Source of the DNA: Gloeocapsopsis crepidinum LEGE 06123
GTDB lineage: Bacteria; Cyanobacteriota; Cyanobacteriia; Cyanobacteriales; Chroococcidiopsidaceae
NCBI RefSeq assembly: GCF_015207655.1
Contig: NZ_JADEWN010000022.1
Span: 1-64,000 of the forward strand
Reading direction: 5' to 3'
DNA length: 64,000 nucleotides
Position 1 is the stretch's first letter. Every line of letters begins with the position of its first letter. The position numbers and the translations under genes were made by a program. A model generated the notes under the pieces. The model saw nothing but the letters and a program-made list of their open reading frames with translations, did no database searches and had not been told where the DNA came from. This document shows positions 50,967 through 59,570 of this stretch, piece after piece.

Positions 50967-53036
50967 TCACCCCGCGCGATTTACCTCAAGAATTTCAGTA
51001 TATTCAAATTCATTAGAACTTCGTCGGACTAAAGGATACTGTTGTCCAGCTATCTCCAGCGTATCTTCTTCACAATCAGGTTTGGAAGAGTAGTAAGTTA
51101 GTACATATTCACTACCAATCTTATTTTTGATCTCGGCTTCAACTTCGCCGCGCCACTGCGTATTGGTGACTAATACAATTAATTGATCTGCTAAGCGAGG
51201 AATGATTTTAGCAATTTGTCGCCGATACGTTTCATCTAAACTACCGAAGGGCGAATCCATTACTATTGGGAATGTACTACTATCAGCTACCATCAATATT
51301 TTTCTTTGACTCCACTCGCGCACTTTGTCGATGATGCTACTAATAAATGATAAGCTCAGTATTTGATTCTCACCTGTAGAAGCAGCAACAGGTGCTTCTA
51401 CTCCAGATGTATTTTCTATTAATGTTAATTCGTACTTATCACTAATCTTGGGAATATATGGTGTAATAGAAATTTCATTAAATATTTCTTGAATGCGCTT
51501 TTCTAATTGCAAGCGAAATTGCTTCTCTTGACGATATTTAACTTCAGTTAATCGTTCAATCGCATCTAAGGTTGCAGCAATACGTCGTTGCGCTATAACT
51601 TGTCTTTCTTCGTTAAACCTTTGCTTGGCAATTTGTTTATCTAATTCAGCCGCTTCAGCTTTTGAAGCCTCAATTTTTTGATTCTTTTCACCTTGCTCAA
51701 TATTTAATTCAGCAATTGTTCTTTCAATATCATCCAAACGACTTTGTAATCGGCGAATTTCTTCGCTTGGATCTTTTCGCAATCGATCTTGAACATTATC
51801 TAATTCGGCTTCTATTTGCGATATACTTTCTCTTAGCTGAGTAATACGCAATTGTTCGCGATCGACATCCTCCCAAAAAGCAGTTGCTTGTTTGTCAATT
51901 TCGTCAACTTGTGCAATTGTCCGAATTACAGTTTCTTGTATAGCAGAAGAACCAGCTTGATTTAGCAAGTTTTTGACATTTTGATGCGCATCACTGCCAT
52001 CGTCTAGTTGCGTACCACAAATACAACGGCGATCGCGCAGTAATTCTTGCACAAATTCTTGGGAAATTCCGGCAGTTAACTCGCCGCGCTGTTTTAAATC
52101 TGCAATAATTTCTCGAAATTGATTTGTGGTTGACGATAGTAGTACGCTGTAACCGCGTGTAGAAATAATTTTTTTTAGAGTTTCTCTACTTTGTCGTAGA
52201 TCTTCTTGATTTGTTTTCTTCTGGTTTTCTAAATTTTGCCGTCTTTCTTGCAATTCTTTAGCCGCAGCAAGTTCGCGTAGATAGTTACTCGTCTCTTGTT
52301 TAAGAGTTTGTTGATATTCTAACTCTTGAAGAAGCTCACTTTGTCGCTGTCTAATCTGTTCAATTTCTATTTCTGTTTTTTGCCGTTGTCTTAAAAGTTC
52401 TTTTGTTGGGGCGTCACCAATGGCTTTTAGGTCATTTTCTAATGTTTTTTTCGCTTCACTGAGGTGTCTAATTGAGTTATCAATGACTTTCACACCTAAA
52501 AAGATTTTAGTGGCTTCGGCGATTTCTGCTTTCTTATCCGATCGCACAATCTGTTCGATTCGCTCGCCGTCAAAAAAGAAGTACTGATGCAAGCTGACTG
52601 GTAAAATCTGATTGATCACATCTTCTGGATGCTGTGGCGAAGGATACCACCGTCCGTCATCGCCAGCTACTTGCATAAATAACTGCGTTTTACCTGCGTC
52701 GAAGTTGGTTTCGTTTTTATACACGCGACACTCACGTTTGACACGATAGCGCTTGTTATCATGTTCCCAAAACACTTCTACCCAGCATTCGATTACTTCT
52801 TGAATATTCGCTTCGGCGATCGCCCGTTTATTTACAAGTTGTTCAGCAGAAGCAAACGCCGCACTAAATTTCTCGTACAGTACCCACGTAAATGCATTTA
52901 AGAAACTCGTTTTCCCTGCACCGTTGTTACCGTGCATAATCGTCGTGTTGCGATTTGTTCCTCCTGCAAGTACAATCTCTGGTGTTTTGCCGTAAAACGA
53001 ACGAAAGTTACATAGCCGAATCGAAGTTAGCTTCAT
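50967..53036 (-). CDS. Second SMC/DndD-like ATPase with CxC motif
   Basis: The 689-residue protein has Walker A GNNGAGKTS (36-44), FFFDGERIEQI, long coiled coils (about 190-300 and 365-470) joined by a Cys pair CIC (338-340, RRCICGTQL), a signature-like STGENQILSLSF, and Walker B/D-loop DSPFGSLD (594-601). It resembles DndD but is distinct in sequence from the copy at 42204. It overlaps the upstream 57-codon ORF by 3 bp (ATGA). With two Dnd ATPases in one island, one may power modification and the other defence. Inference. Confidence 0.85.
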   Translation of the reverse strand: MKLTSIRLCNFRSFYGKTPEIVLAGGTNRNTTIMHGNNGAGKTSFLNAFTWVLYEKFSAAFASAEQLVNKRAIAEANIQEVIECWVEVFWEHDNKRYRVKRECRVYKNETNFDAGKTQLFMQVAGDDGRWYPSPQHPEDVINQILPVSLHQYFFFDGERIEQIVRSDKKAEIAEATKIFLGVKVIDNSIRHLSEAKKTLENDLKAIGDAPTKELLRQRQKTEIEIEQIRQRQSELLQELEYQQTLKQETSNYLRELAAAKELQERRQNLENQKKTNQEDLRQSRETLKKIISTRGYSVLLSSTTNQFREIIADLKQRGELTAGISQEFVQELLRDRRCICGTQLDDGSDAHQNVKNLLNQAGSSAIQETVIRTIAQVDEIDKQATAFWEDVDREQLRITQLRESISQIEAELDNVQDRLRKDPSEEIRRLQSRLDDIERTIAELNIEQGEKNQKIEASKAEAAELDKQIAKQRFNEERQVIAQRRIAATLDAIERLTEVKYRQEKQFRLQLEKRIQEIFNEISITPYIPKISDKYELTLIENTSGVEAPVAASTGENQILSLSFISSIIDKVREWSQRKILMVADSSTFPIVMDSPFGSLDETYRRQIAKIIPRLADQLIVLVTNTQWRGEVEAEIKNKIGSEYVLTYYSSKPDCEEDTLEIAGQQYPLVRRSSNEFEYTEILEVNRAG

Positions 53037-53206
53037 CGCACCGCTTCCTTGACAATCCGCAAAATATCATCGTTGATATGGCTGTTACTTTTTTTATCAA
53101 GTCGGCTTTTTTCTAACTTCCATACCTGTTCAATGATTTGCCTAACTTCTGGCGGCGCGGTGAGAATTGGCTCTTGCACATCGCTAATGTCGTCTTGCAG
53201 ATTCAT
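53033..53206 (-). CDS. Uncatalogued 57-residue protein leading the ATPase operon
   Basis: ATG 53206 opens a 57-codon frame (MNLQDDISDVQEPILTAPP..., then VRQIIEQVWKLEKSRLDKKS and INDDILRIVKEAVR). Its TGA (53033-53035) overlaps the ATG of the 689-residue ATPase in an ATGA junction, a strong sign of a real, translationally coupled gene. It is acidic/helical and has no membrane segment. I do not recognise a family. It could be a small subunit of the ATPase complex. Confidence 0.7.
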   Translation of the reverse strand: MNLQDDISDVQEPILTAPPEVRQIIEQVWKLEKSRLDKKSNSHINDDILRIVKEAVR

Positions 53207-53400
53207 CTGGGTTTCTACGTAGCTAATATGCTACATTTTACCTCAGTAGATAAAAGCGATCGCATCCATCAAGATACTTTTACATTATTTCTTGAGCGCC
53301 GCTGGGAAATTGTTAAATTCTCTCAAAACCAAATCACTAATTCATAAATGTTGAAAAACACTCGACTAGCTTAAACTTTACGTGTGCTTGAAGTAGAGCG

Positions 53401-53883
53401 ATGATGATTCAAACCAGGCTTGAGAATTTCACTATTCGGAATGCTGTCGAGGCAGACACAGCTTTAATTCTTCGGTTCATTCGGGAGTTAGCCGAATCCG
53501 AGAAACTGCTTCACGAGGTCGTTGCTACAGAAGAAACACTGCGAGAGAGTTTATTTGGGGATCGACCAACTGCTGAGGTGGTTATTGGAGAATGGGATAA
53601 TGTCCCTGTGGCATTTGCACTCTATTTTCATAATTTTTCTACTTTTCTGGGGCGTCCTGGAATCTACCTTGAGGATCTTTATGTTAAGCCTGAGATGCGA
53701 GGGAAAGGAATTGGTAAGATCCTGCTGTCGTATCTTGCTCATCTTGCAAAACAACGTAAATGCGGTCGTCTTGAATGGTGGGTACTTGATTGGAATGAGC
53801 CAGCAATTAAGTTTTATCGTTCAATAGGGGCTGTGCCAATGGATGAGTGGACAGTACAAAGAGTTACTGAGGAGCCGCTATAG
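53401..53883 (+). CDS. GNAT N-acetyltransferase (diamine-type)
   Basis: A 160-residue GNAT protein: FTIRNAVEADTALILRFIRELAE, PVAFALYFHNFSTFLGRPGIYLEDLYVKPEMRGKGIGKILL and RLEWWVLDWNEPAIKFYRSIGA. The RGKGIG acetyl-CoA loop is near residues 100-105, and the LYVKPE...WWVLDWN layout resembles spermidine/spermine-type acetyltransferases. The substrate is not proven. Confidence 0.88.
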   Translation: MMIQTRLENFTIRNAVEADTALILRFIRELAESEKLLHEVVATEETLRESLFGDRPTAEVVIGEWDNVPVAFALYFHNFSTFLGRPGIYLEDLYVKPEMRGKGIGKILLSYLAHLAKQRKCGRLEWWVLDWNEPAIKFYRSIGAVPMDEWTVQRVTEEPL

Positions 53884-54331
53884 CAACTTGCCGAGCATTT
53901 TAAGCATACATAACAAACCGCTAATAGTAGATGTCAGATACTGTATAAGTAGCGATCGCCTAACAGTTCGTCTTGAAAGATTTCTGGAAAGAAGTAATTA
54001 GTGCCTAAGCACCGCTGTATAGCTTTTTATCTTCAAGAAACAGCGTGTTAGATTGAGCGAGTAAACATATTCCTTAAATCATTAAAATTCATAAATTTAG
54101 CAAAAAATCGCTTTATTTTTGAGAGAGCTTCCTGGTATGATAAAAGCTACTAAATGATTCTCTTTATAATGGAGATATAAGCACTTATAAAATTTTTGTA
54201 TATATTTCCATTATTTTAAATATAACCCAATTTGTCAAAATAAGCAATAACAATTCGCCCTATTCTTATCTTCAATTTCATCCTGCACCTAGAGAAACGA
54301 ATACTAGTTCTGTGGCTATTTTGCCATCACC
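53884..54331. other. 448-bp AT-rich spacer
   Basis: No frame, RNA gene or clear relic is seen. One HIP1-like octamer occurs near 53953. A cgctttatttttgagagag stretch near 54108-54126 has no clear partner hairpin. Confidence 0.4.
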
Positions 54332-54352
54332 GTGATTGATAGGGAAAACTTG

Positions 54353-54832
54353 ATGCTTGCACTTTTCTTTACTGCATTGCTCTTAGGATTTATCTTTAAT
54401 GCTGCACCTGGAGCAGTTTTTGCAGAGACGATTCGCCAAGGCGTTAGAGGTGGATTCAAACCTGCATTAGCTGTTCAAATTGGTTCGCTTGTAGGAGATG
54501 AGCTTTGGGCTGTATTAGGTTTGGCAGGCGTTGGATTACTGTTGCAATTAGACTTTTTACGCCTACCAGTTGGTATTGCTGGCATACTCTATTTACTTTG
54601 GCTAGCTTGGGATGCGTGGCAAGAGGCAAATGACGCAAGTATTCCAAACCCAAAGAGATTGGACGCGGTTAACTTATCGAGCGTGTGCGATTGCCTTTTT
54701 AGTCCTTGCGCTTTCCTCGCTACGAAACCTTTGGAGTTCATACGTATCTCCTCAAGACTTTATGCAGCCTCCAGCTATTCACAGCGAACCTTAATCAAGC
54801 CTATGCTATGTTCAAAGCGGATGGGTCGGTAG
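54353..54832 (+). pseudogene. LysE-family exporter, C-terminally degraded
   Basis: The first about 100 residues match LysE/RhtB exporters (FFTALLLGFIFNAAPGAVFAETIRQGVRGGFKPALAVQIGSLVGDELWAVLGLAGVGLLL, LLWLAWDAWQEA). After about 54650 the family match stops and the sequence becomes Cys/Ser-rich; another frame there (54675-54794) encodes a hydrophobic ACAIAFLVLALSSLRNLW piece. LysE proteins have about 200 residues and six helices, so the last helices are lost to frameshift or recombination. Confidence 0.65.
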
Positions 54833-54890
54833 GATAGCTAAACCTGTTTTAACATTGACAACACAAGATTATTTCAGCAAAGCAGGCAAA

Positions 54891-55157
54891 ATGAATTTCT
54901 ACACCGTTATTCTGCGACAAAGTGCGGGTTATTGGGTTGCCTTATGTTTAGAAAACGGGATTGTGAGTCAGGGCGAGACACAGGATAGCGCCATTGGAAA
55001 ATTAAAAGAGGCAATTGAGTCTTTTCAAGATAATTACAAGTCTAACTCTGATGTTTATTCTTCTCCCGTTCCGATCAAGGAATTACACGAGTTTTTAACG
55101 GTGGAGTCAAAAGAGCCTGCATCAGAAGTTTATGAATTTAGGGCAGTTTATGCCTAA
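54891..55157 (+). CDS. hicB: HicB-family antitoxin
   Basis: From ATG 54891 the protein has 88 residues: FYTVILRQSAGYWVALCLENGIVSQGETQDSAIGKLKEAIESF is the partial RNase-H fold of HicB. The ORF also opens at TTG 54855, which adds a poor leader. Its 3' end overlaps the hicA ATG by 8 bp. HicB binds and blocks HicA and represses their promoter. It looks intact, but the toxin is broken. Confidence 0.8.
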   Translation: MNFYTVILRQSAGYWVALCLENGIVSQGETQDSAIGKLKEAIESFQDNYKSNSDVYSSPVPIKELHEFLTVESKEPASEVYEFRAVYA

Positions 55158-55396
55158 AAATATTCCCTCGCTCAAGCCAAAGCAATTAATTAAACTGTTG
55201 GAAAAGGTAGGTTGCACGTTTTATAGAGAAGGCAAAGGGGATCACCGTCTTTATACCCGATACCCGTGTTGTCGAGGGGAAAACACGAGTAGTCCCAATT
55301 GATATGGGAGCAAAAGAGATGTCTCCTGCTTATGTGTTGCGAATTTTTAGGCAGTTCGGATTTACAGATGAAGAAATTGAGGATTTGTTGAAATAG
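55150..55396 (+). pseudogene. hicA: hicA toxin, frameshifted by a 7-bp duplication
   Basis: The frame starts MPKNIPSLKPKQLIKLLEKVGCTFYREGKGDHRLYTR with the HicA active-site His in GDHRLY. It then hits a direct duplication of ATACCCG at 55253-55259 and 55260-55266. Removing one copy restores a complete 79-residue HicA (TRVVEGKTRVVPIDMGAKEMSPAY...EEIEDLLK, ending at TAG 55394-55396). As is, translation shifts and stops early. HicA is a dsRBD-like mRNA interferase. Confidence 0.85.
55253..55266. repeat. Perfect 7-bp tandem duplication in hicA
   Basis: ATACCCG twice in a row. Seven bases is not a multiple of three, so it shifts the frame; loss of one copy by slippage would restore the toxin. Confidence 0.9.
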
Positions 55397-55511
55397 GTGG
55401 TAAGTCCACGCAGGTGGACTTTGTCTATCTAGCAGCGAATTTATTCGCAAAGCATTCTAAAATCTCAATTCGCGGTTAAATGTTATGAGGTTGAGATAGT
55501 AGTAACGCTTT

Positions 55512-57104
55512 GTGTCTGAAAAACCTTCTCGTTCGTTAGCTGGAATTGCTGGAATTGTTGCAGCTGCAACCTTGCTGAGTAAACTTGTCGCCCTCGTGCG
55601 CCAACAAGCGATCGCAGCGGCGTTTGGTGTTGGTGTCGTGGCGAATGCTTATAGCTATGCCTACGTTGTTCCTAGCTTCTTCTGGGTGCTACTCGGCGGC
55701 GTAAATGGACCAATTCATAGTGCCATTGTCAGTGTCTTATCCAAACGCAGTAAACAAGAAGCCGCACAGTTAGTCGAAACAACAACCACACTCGTAAGTG
55801 GATTACTTATTTTCATTACAGTCATTTTAGTTGTCTTCGCCGACTTTGTTATTAGCTTAATAGGTCCGCAACTCAGTCCAACAACACAAGCGATCGCCAG
55901 TGTTCAACTGCGGATTATGGCACCGATGGCATTACTCGCAGGGTTAGTAGGTATTGGCTTTGGCACGTTAAACACCGCAAATCAATATTGGCTACTCTCA
56001 ATTAGTCCAGTGCTTTCTAGCATCACAATTATTATTGGACTTGGAATCTTAGCCTTACAACTAGGAAACAATATCGTTTTACCGCAATACGTTCTACTAG
56101 GCGGACAAGTTTTAGCTTGGGGAACCCTTGCCGGTGCAATTTTACAATGGCTTGCCCAGTTGATTACACAGTGGCGATTAGGACTAGGTACACTCCGCTT
56201 AAGAGTTGATTTTCGCTCTCCTGGAGTCCGCGAAGTCATTAATATTATGGGTCCTGCAACGTTTTCATCAGGCACGATGCAGATCAATCTTTATACCGAT
56301 CTGTTTTTTGCTTCAGGAATTGCCGGTGCAGCAGCAGCATTTAGCTACGCTGGTTTACTCGTGCAAACGCCCTTGGGCATTATTTCAAACATGATTTTGC
56401 TGCCCTTACTCCCGATACTTTCGCAGTTAGCCGCACCGGAAGATTGGGCAAATCTCAAGCTGCGCATTCGTCAAGGCTTACTCGTTACGGCAATTACAAT
56501 GCTGCCATTGGGCGCGCTATTTGTTGCTTTAGCACTTCCCATTGTCCGAGTGATTTACGAACGTGGCGCTTTTGGGCAAGCCGGTTCGCAGTTAGTAGCA
56601 TCGGTACTCATGGCTTATGGCATCGGTATGTTTGTCTACTTAGCGCGTGATGTCCTCGTAAGAGTATTTTATGCTTTAGGTGATGGCACAACTCCTTTTC
56701 GCGTTAGTTTGCTCAATATCATCCTCAATGCAGGACTTGATTACGTTCTGGTGAAGCCTTTTGGCGCGTCTGGGATTACGCTAGCAACCGTAGGAGTTAA
56801 TTTTGCTTCAACGATTATGTTCCTCCTCATCCTCAACCGTCGGCTTAATGGTTTACCCTTGCGCGAGTGGAGTATCCCAATTTTGAGTTTAACCGCTAGC
56901 AGCTTTGTTGCTGGAACTGCGAGTTGGGCGACGCTTTGGGCTTCTCAACGTATACTCGGTAGTGAGGGCTTGATTGTTCAGTTGTTGCAGCTTACAGTAT
57001 CTGGTTTAGTCGGACTTGGCATATTTGCCGCGATCGCCTTGCAAATGAAGTTACCTGAAGTTGATTTAGTGATATCACGCCTCCGCCAACGTTTTGCGAG
57101 ATAA
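55512..57104 (+). CDS. murJ: Lipid II flippase MurJ (MviN)
   Basis: The 530-residue protein has about 14 helices and MurJ segments: ATLLSKLVALVRQQAIAAAFGVGVVANAYSYAYVVPSFFW at the N-terminus, MAPMALLAGLVGIGFG, and VIYERGAFGQAGSQLVASVLMAYGIGMFVYLARDVLVRVFYALGDGTTPF. It moves lipid II across the cytoplasmic membrane in peptidoglycan synthesis. GTG start at 55512. Confidence 0.93.
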   Translation: MSEKPSRSLAGIAGIVAAATLLSKLVALVRQQAIAAAFGVGVVANAYSYAYVVPSFFWVLLGGVNGPIHSAIVSVLSKRSKQEAAQLVETTTTLVSGLLIFITVILVVFADFVISLIGPQLSPTTQAIASVQLRIMAPMALLAGLVGIGFGTLNTANQYWLLSISPVLSSITIIIGLGILALQLGNNIVLPQYVLLGGQVLAWGTLAGAILQWLAQLITQWRLGLGTLRLRVDFRSPGVREVINIMGPATFSSGTMQINLYTDLFFASGIAGAAAAFSYAGLLVQTPLGIISNMILLPLLPILSQLAAPEDWANLKLRIRQGLLVTAITMLPLGALFVALALPIVRVIYERGAFGQAGSQLVASVLMAYGIGMFVYLARDVLVRVFYALGDGTTPFRVSLLNIILNAGLDYVLVKPFGASGITLATVGVNFASTIMFLLILNRRLNGLPLREWSIPILSLTASSFVAGTASWATLWASQRILGSEGLIVQLLQLTVSGLVGLGIFAAIALQMKLPEVDLVISRLRQRFAR

Positions 57105-57110
57105 CAAGCA

Positions 57111-57419
57111 TTAAAACCGACTTTGATACTTCTCCACAATATCGATTAAGTTAACTTGACATTGCATCGGTAACAAATCAATCAAAGGAATTTCTCTTCT
57201 ACCACCACCAATCTTAATTGGCATATTTTTCAAAATTTCTAGAACTTCGTCTTCATTAACAGAATTAGCCGAAAGTAGCGGATAGAATTTTTCTGCCAAA
57301 ACCTTATGCAGCTTTGCATCAGAAAGGTAGAGATGCCATTTAGCAACATCAATGTAGACATTTTCACCGATTTCAGATGCTAAGGCTTCGAGAATTTCTG
57401 CTGTACTTTGATTAGCCAT
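57111..57419 (-). CDS. DUF3181 family protein
   Basis: The 102-residue protein (STAEILEALASEIGENVYIDVAKWHLYLSDAKLHKVLAEKFYPLL) matches DUF3181, a cyanobacterial family of unknown function. It is convergent with murJ, 6 bp apart. Confidence 0.8.
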   Translation of the reverse strand: MANQSTAEILEALASEIGENVYIDVAKWHLYLSDAKLHKVLAEKFYPLLSANSVNEDEVLEILKNMPIKIGGGRREIPLIDLLPMQCQVNLIDIVEKYQSRF

Positions 57420-57510
57420 AATCTTAAGCTCAATATGTACTTAATCACAATCTAGTGTGCGATCTCTTGACTGCCACAATTTCTAATTAATCACAGATTT
57501 TCATCTATCC

Positions 57511-57774
57511 TTAAGTAGACTTTGGTGGAGTTTGCGGCTCAGAATAATCTGCGATCGCCGAAATATAAATTAAATGTACTAGCAACACCAGTAACCAACT
57601 TGCCGTTAACAAAGGAAGCCAAGTCCAAGTAATAGAATTGAGATTGTAGAAGAACCACAGCCCAGAATTTGTCACAGCAAAGACTGCGACGTGCATCGCA
57701 AAATTCATGCGATCGTCTAAGCGACGATAGGCTGGATCGCGGCGATCGGGTTTACGCGGCCAACGAGGAGGCAT
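57511..57774 (-). CDS. 2TM-domain membrane protein
   Basis: An 87-residue protein with a basic N-terminus (MPPRWPRKPDRRDPAYRRLDDRMNF) and two membrane helices (about 27-45 and 52-72). It fits the 2TM domain family. Function unknown. Confidence 0.75.
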   Translation of the reverse strand: MPPRWPRKPDRRDPAYRRLDDRMNFAMHVAVFAVTNSGLWFFYNLNSITWTWLPLLTASWLLVLLVHLIYISAIADYSEPQTPPKST

Positions 57775-57889
57775 AAAGGGTTATTTTACTAACTATAAGA
57801 TAGGTTTCATCACTTATTTTAGAATTTTCTGACACGTTATTGCTATTAAGTAACGAGTGACTAGTTAGGTTATAGTTTGCTGTCAGACG

Positions 57890-58085
57890 TTCGGGTGACA
57901 ATGCAATCGCAGGCAACTCCAAACTAGGTGTTGGTCAACTTGTACTTGCAGTGGGAAACCCTCATGGGCTACACATAGCTTAACAACTGGCATTATTCTT
58001 TGCCTCGATCCTCAGTAGCAGTGGGTGATGGTAGATATGTGGCTTGCGCCTAGTCATTCTGGCGGTGCATGGGCTGACGCGGATC
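57890..58085 (+). pseudogene. Relic of a trypsin-like (HtrA-type) serine protease
   Basis: Frames in this gap encode family pieces in order but broken: NSKLGVGQLVLAVGNPHGL (57915-57971), LTTGII (57980-57997) and MWLAPSHSGGAWADAD (about 58036-58083), the last matching the catalytic-Ser motif APGNSGGP. Stops and shifts separate them. It is a decayed S1C/trypsin-like protease. Confidence 0.65.
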
Positions 58086-58147
58086 ATTCCCCAGATGCAC
58101 TACGCTGCAGAAATTATTGATTTTCTCTTACTTCTACTATCAGTAGC

Positions 58148-58309
58148 CTCCCATCTACTCCTTCTCCCGTTCAAGCATCAACTTCCAGAGAAATTGAGGT
58201 TTTGCGATCGCACGGCGCTTGGGTATTTCTGAGCATACTGTCAATTGTTACAAAGCTCAATGTTTCTAGTCGTACTGAAGCTGTCACAATTGGTGCCCAG
58301 CAAGAATGA
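58148..58309 (+). pseudogene. Relic of a LuxR/NarL-type response regulator
   Basis: The DNA encodes STSREIEVLR, then AIARRLGISEHTVN in another frame, then TKLNVSSRTEAVTIGAQQE before a TGA at 58307. These are the GerE HTH motifs in order with the GLSNK-like and FHVKSI-like parts deleted. It lies just downstream of the protease relic; this pair of genes occurs next to each other in other cyanobacteria, as far as I recall. Confidence 0.7.
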
Positions 58310-58490
58310 ATCATGCTTTAAATAATGCTATCAGAAAGCAAAAGACTTTCCTGATTCTTAACGAACCACAGAGAAGGTCACTTTCGTGCGGAGGATTCCT
58401 CTGTTGTAGAACCCTGCGTAGAAGTATCCGTAAAACAGAGATCGCAGAGTTAAGAATTAAGCGGAATAGTTTGTTTGAAATTAGTAATTT

Positions 58491-59195
58491 CTAATAAATT
58501 TCTCTCCAAGCTTCTACTGTGCCCTTGCCAATTTCACTGTCAATCGTTTCTCCACTTTCTGTTACTAATCTAATACTCACATTCTCAATCGGAGCAGTTT
58601 TTAAGGCATTAGCTACCGTAGGATTAACCGCGAATGTACTATTATTTCCGTCAAGTTGATAAACTTGTTCGCCAATTCTCACAAGTAGTCTGACAGTGTT
58701 TTGCGTGTTACTGGCGATCGCACATCTTGAAACTGGAAAACTGGCGTAAGGAAATCCTGTATATAAGTATTTATGTCTGCGATAAGCAAGAACGCGGGGT
58801 GCTAATAAGCGATTATACGAAAATCTTGTTGAATAGGCACAATTTCTCTCTCTAGAAGCTAATAAGAAACGAACTGAATTCGGACTCCAAAGACTTAATA
58901 CTTCAAATCTGACGTTGTTATTGAGAAACCTACGATAAAAGTAGTTACGATCAAAAACTCCTAAGTAACTTCCTTCAAAAGGGTCGTTAATTTGTACAGG
59001 GCGCGACCAAGGAACATCCATATTTCGCCCCAAAGCTGAGGAACTTACAACAGGAACTTCTTGGGCAGCTTGTGCTATCCGACTAGGTACAATGCCAATG
59101 ATAGAAATGTTAGTTACTGCAAGGCTTAGCAGGAATATTTGCCTAGTTCGATAAGTTATCTTGCTACTGAAGATGTTATTCATTTGCGTAGCCAA
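58491..59195 (-). CDS. Secreted protein of unknown function
   Basis: The 234-residue product has a signal peptide (RQIFLLSLAVTNISIIGIVPSRIAQA, cut near AQAAQ) and a mature part with WSRPVQINDPFEGSYLGVFDRNYFYRRF and two Cys (about 118 and 157). It matches no family I can name. A start at the second Met (59183) is possible. Confidence 0.65.
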   Translation of the reverse strand: MATQMNNIFSSKITYRTRQIFLLSLAVTNISIIGIVPSRIAQAAQEVPVVSSSALGRNMDVPWSRPVQINDPFEGSYLGVFDRNYFYRRFLNNNVRFEVLSLWSPNSVRFLLASRERNCAYSTRFSYNRLLAPRVLAYRRHKYLYTGFPYASFPVSRCAIASNTQNTVRLLVRIGEQVYQLDGNNSTFAVNPTVANALKTAPIENVSIRLVTESGETIDSEIGKGTVEAWREIY

Positions 59196-59570
59196 AATCG
59201 ATGCACGTCTTATAATTATTTTAGCTATAAACTATATAAAGTGCGATCTCTCACATTTTGGATACTTTAATGAAAGTAATAAAACAAGAATTTTAGTTAA
59301 GTTTTAATATTCTTTTTAAACGAACTACAAAATCTGCACTTCCTATAGGAATCGTCAAAGAACAGGAAATAAAGAACAAAGATTTTATAAACAAGCTTAA
59401 GTACTAATTTATCAAAGAAATTGAAATCTAATTTTGTAGTAGGGAATATATCATAAATAACAAATTTACTGACAGAGGTATTGTGCGATCGCTACCAATT
59501 ATTGGTAATTCACTTCTATCAACACTTACTCGACATTGGGAAAGCATGACTGTTGGATATAGTTGCATGA
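59196..59570. other. 375-bp AT-rich spacer
   Basis: No gene is supported. It contains one gcgatcgc octamer near 59486. Possible decayed N-terminal coding sequence of the AraC relic begins near 59510, but I cannot support it. Confidence 0.4.

Noticed and set aside
40203-53206. Island considered as BREX or other defence type
   Set aside because: DndC, DndD and DndE are clearly identifiable, and no PglZ, BrxC or BrxL-like gene is present.
53138-53347. 69-codon plus-strand frame near the ATPase operon
   Set aside because: Mostly antisense to the 57-residue ORF, which has better support through its ATGA overlap.
58306-58494. 62-codon frame with Cys/Arg-rich product
   Set aside because: Lies in an 'aaccacagag'-type spacer repeat and overlaps the LuxR relic; no family features.
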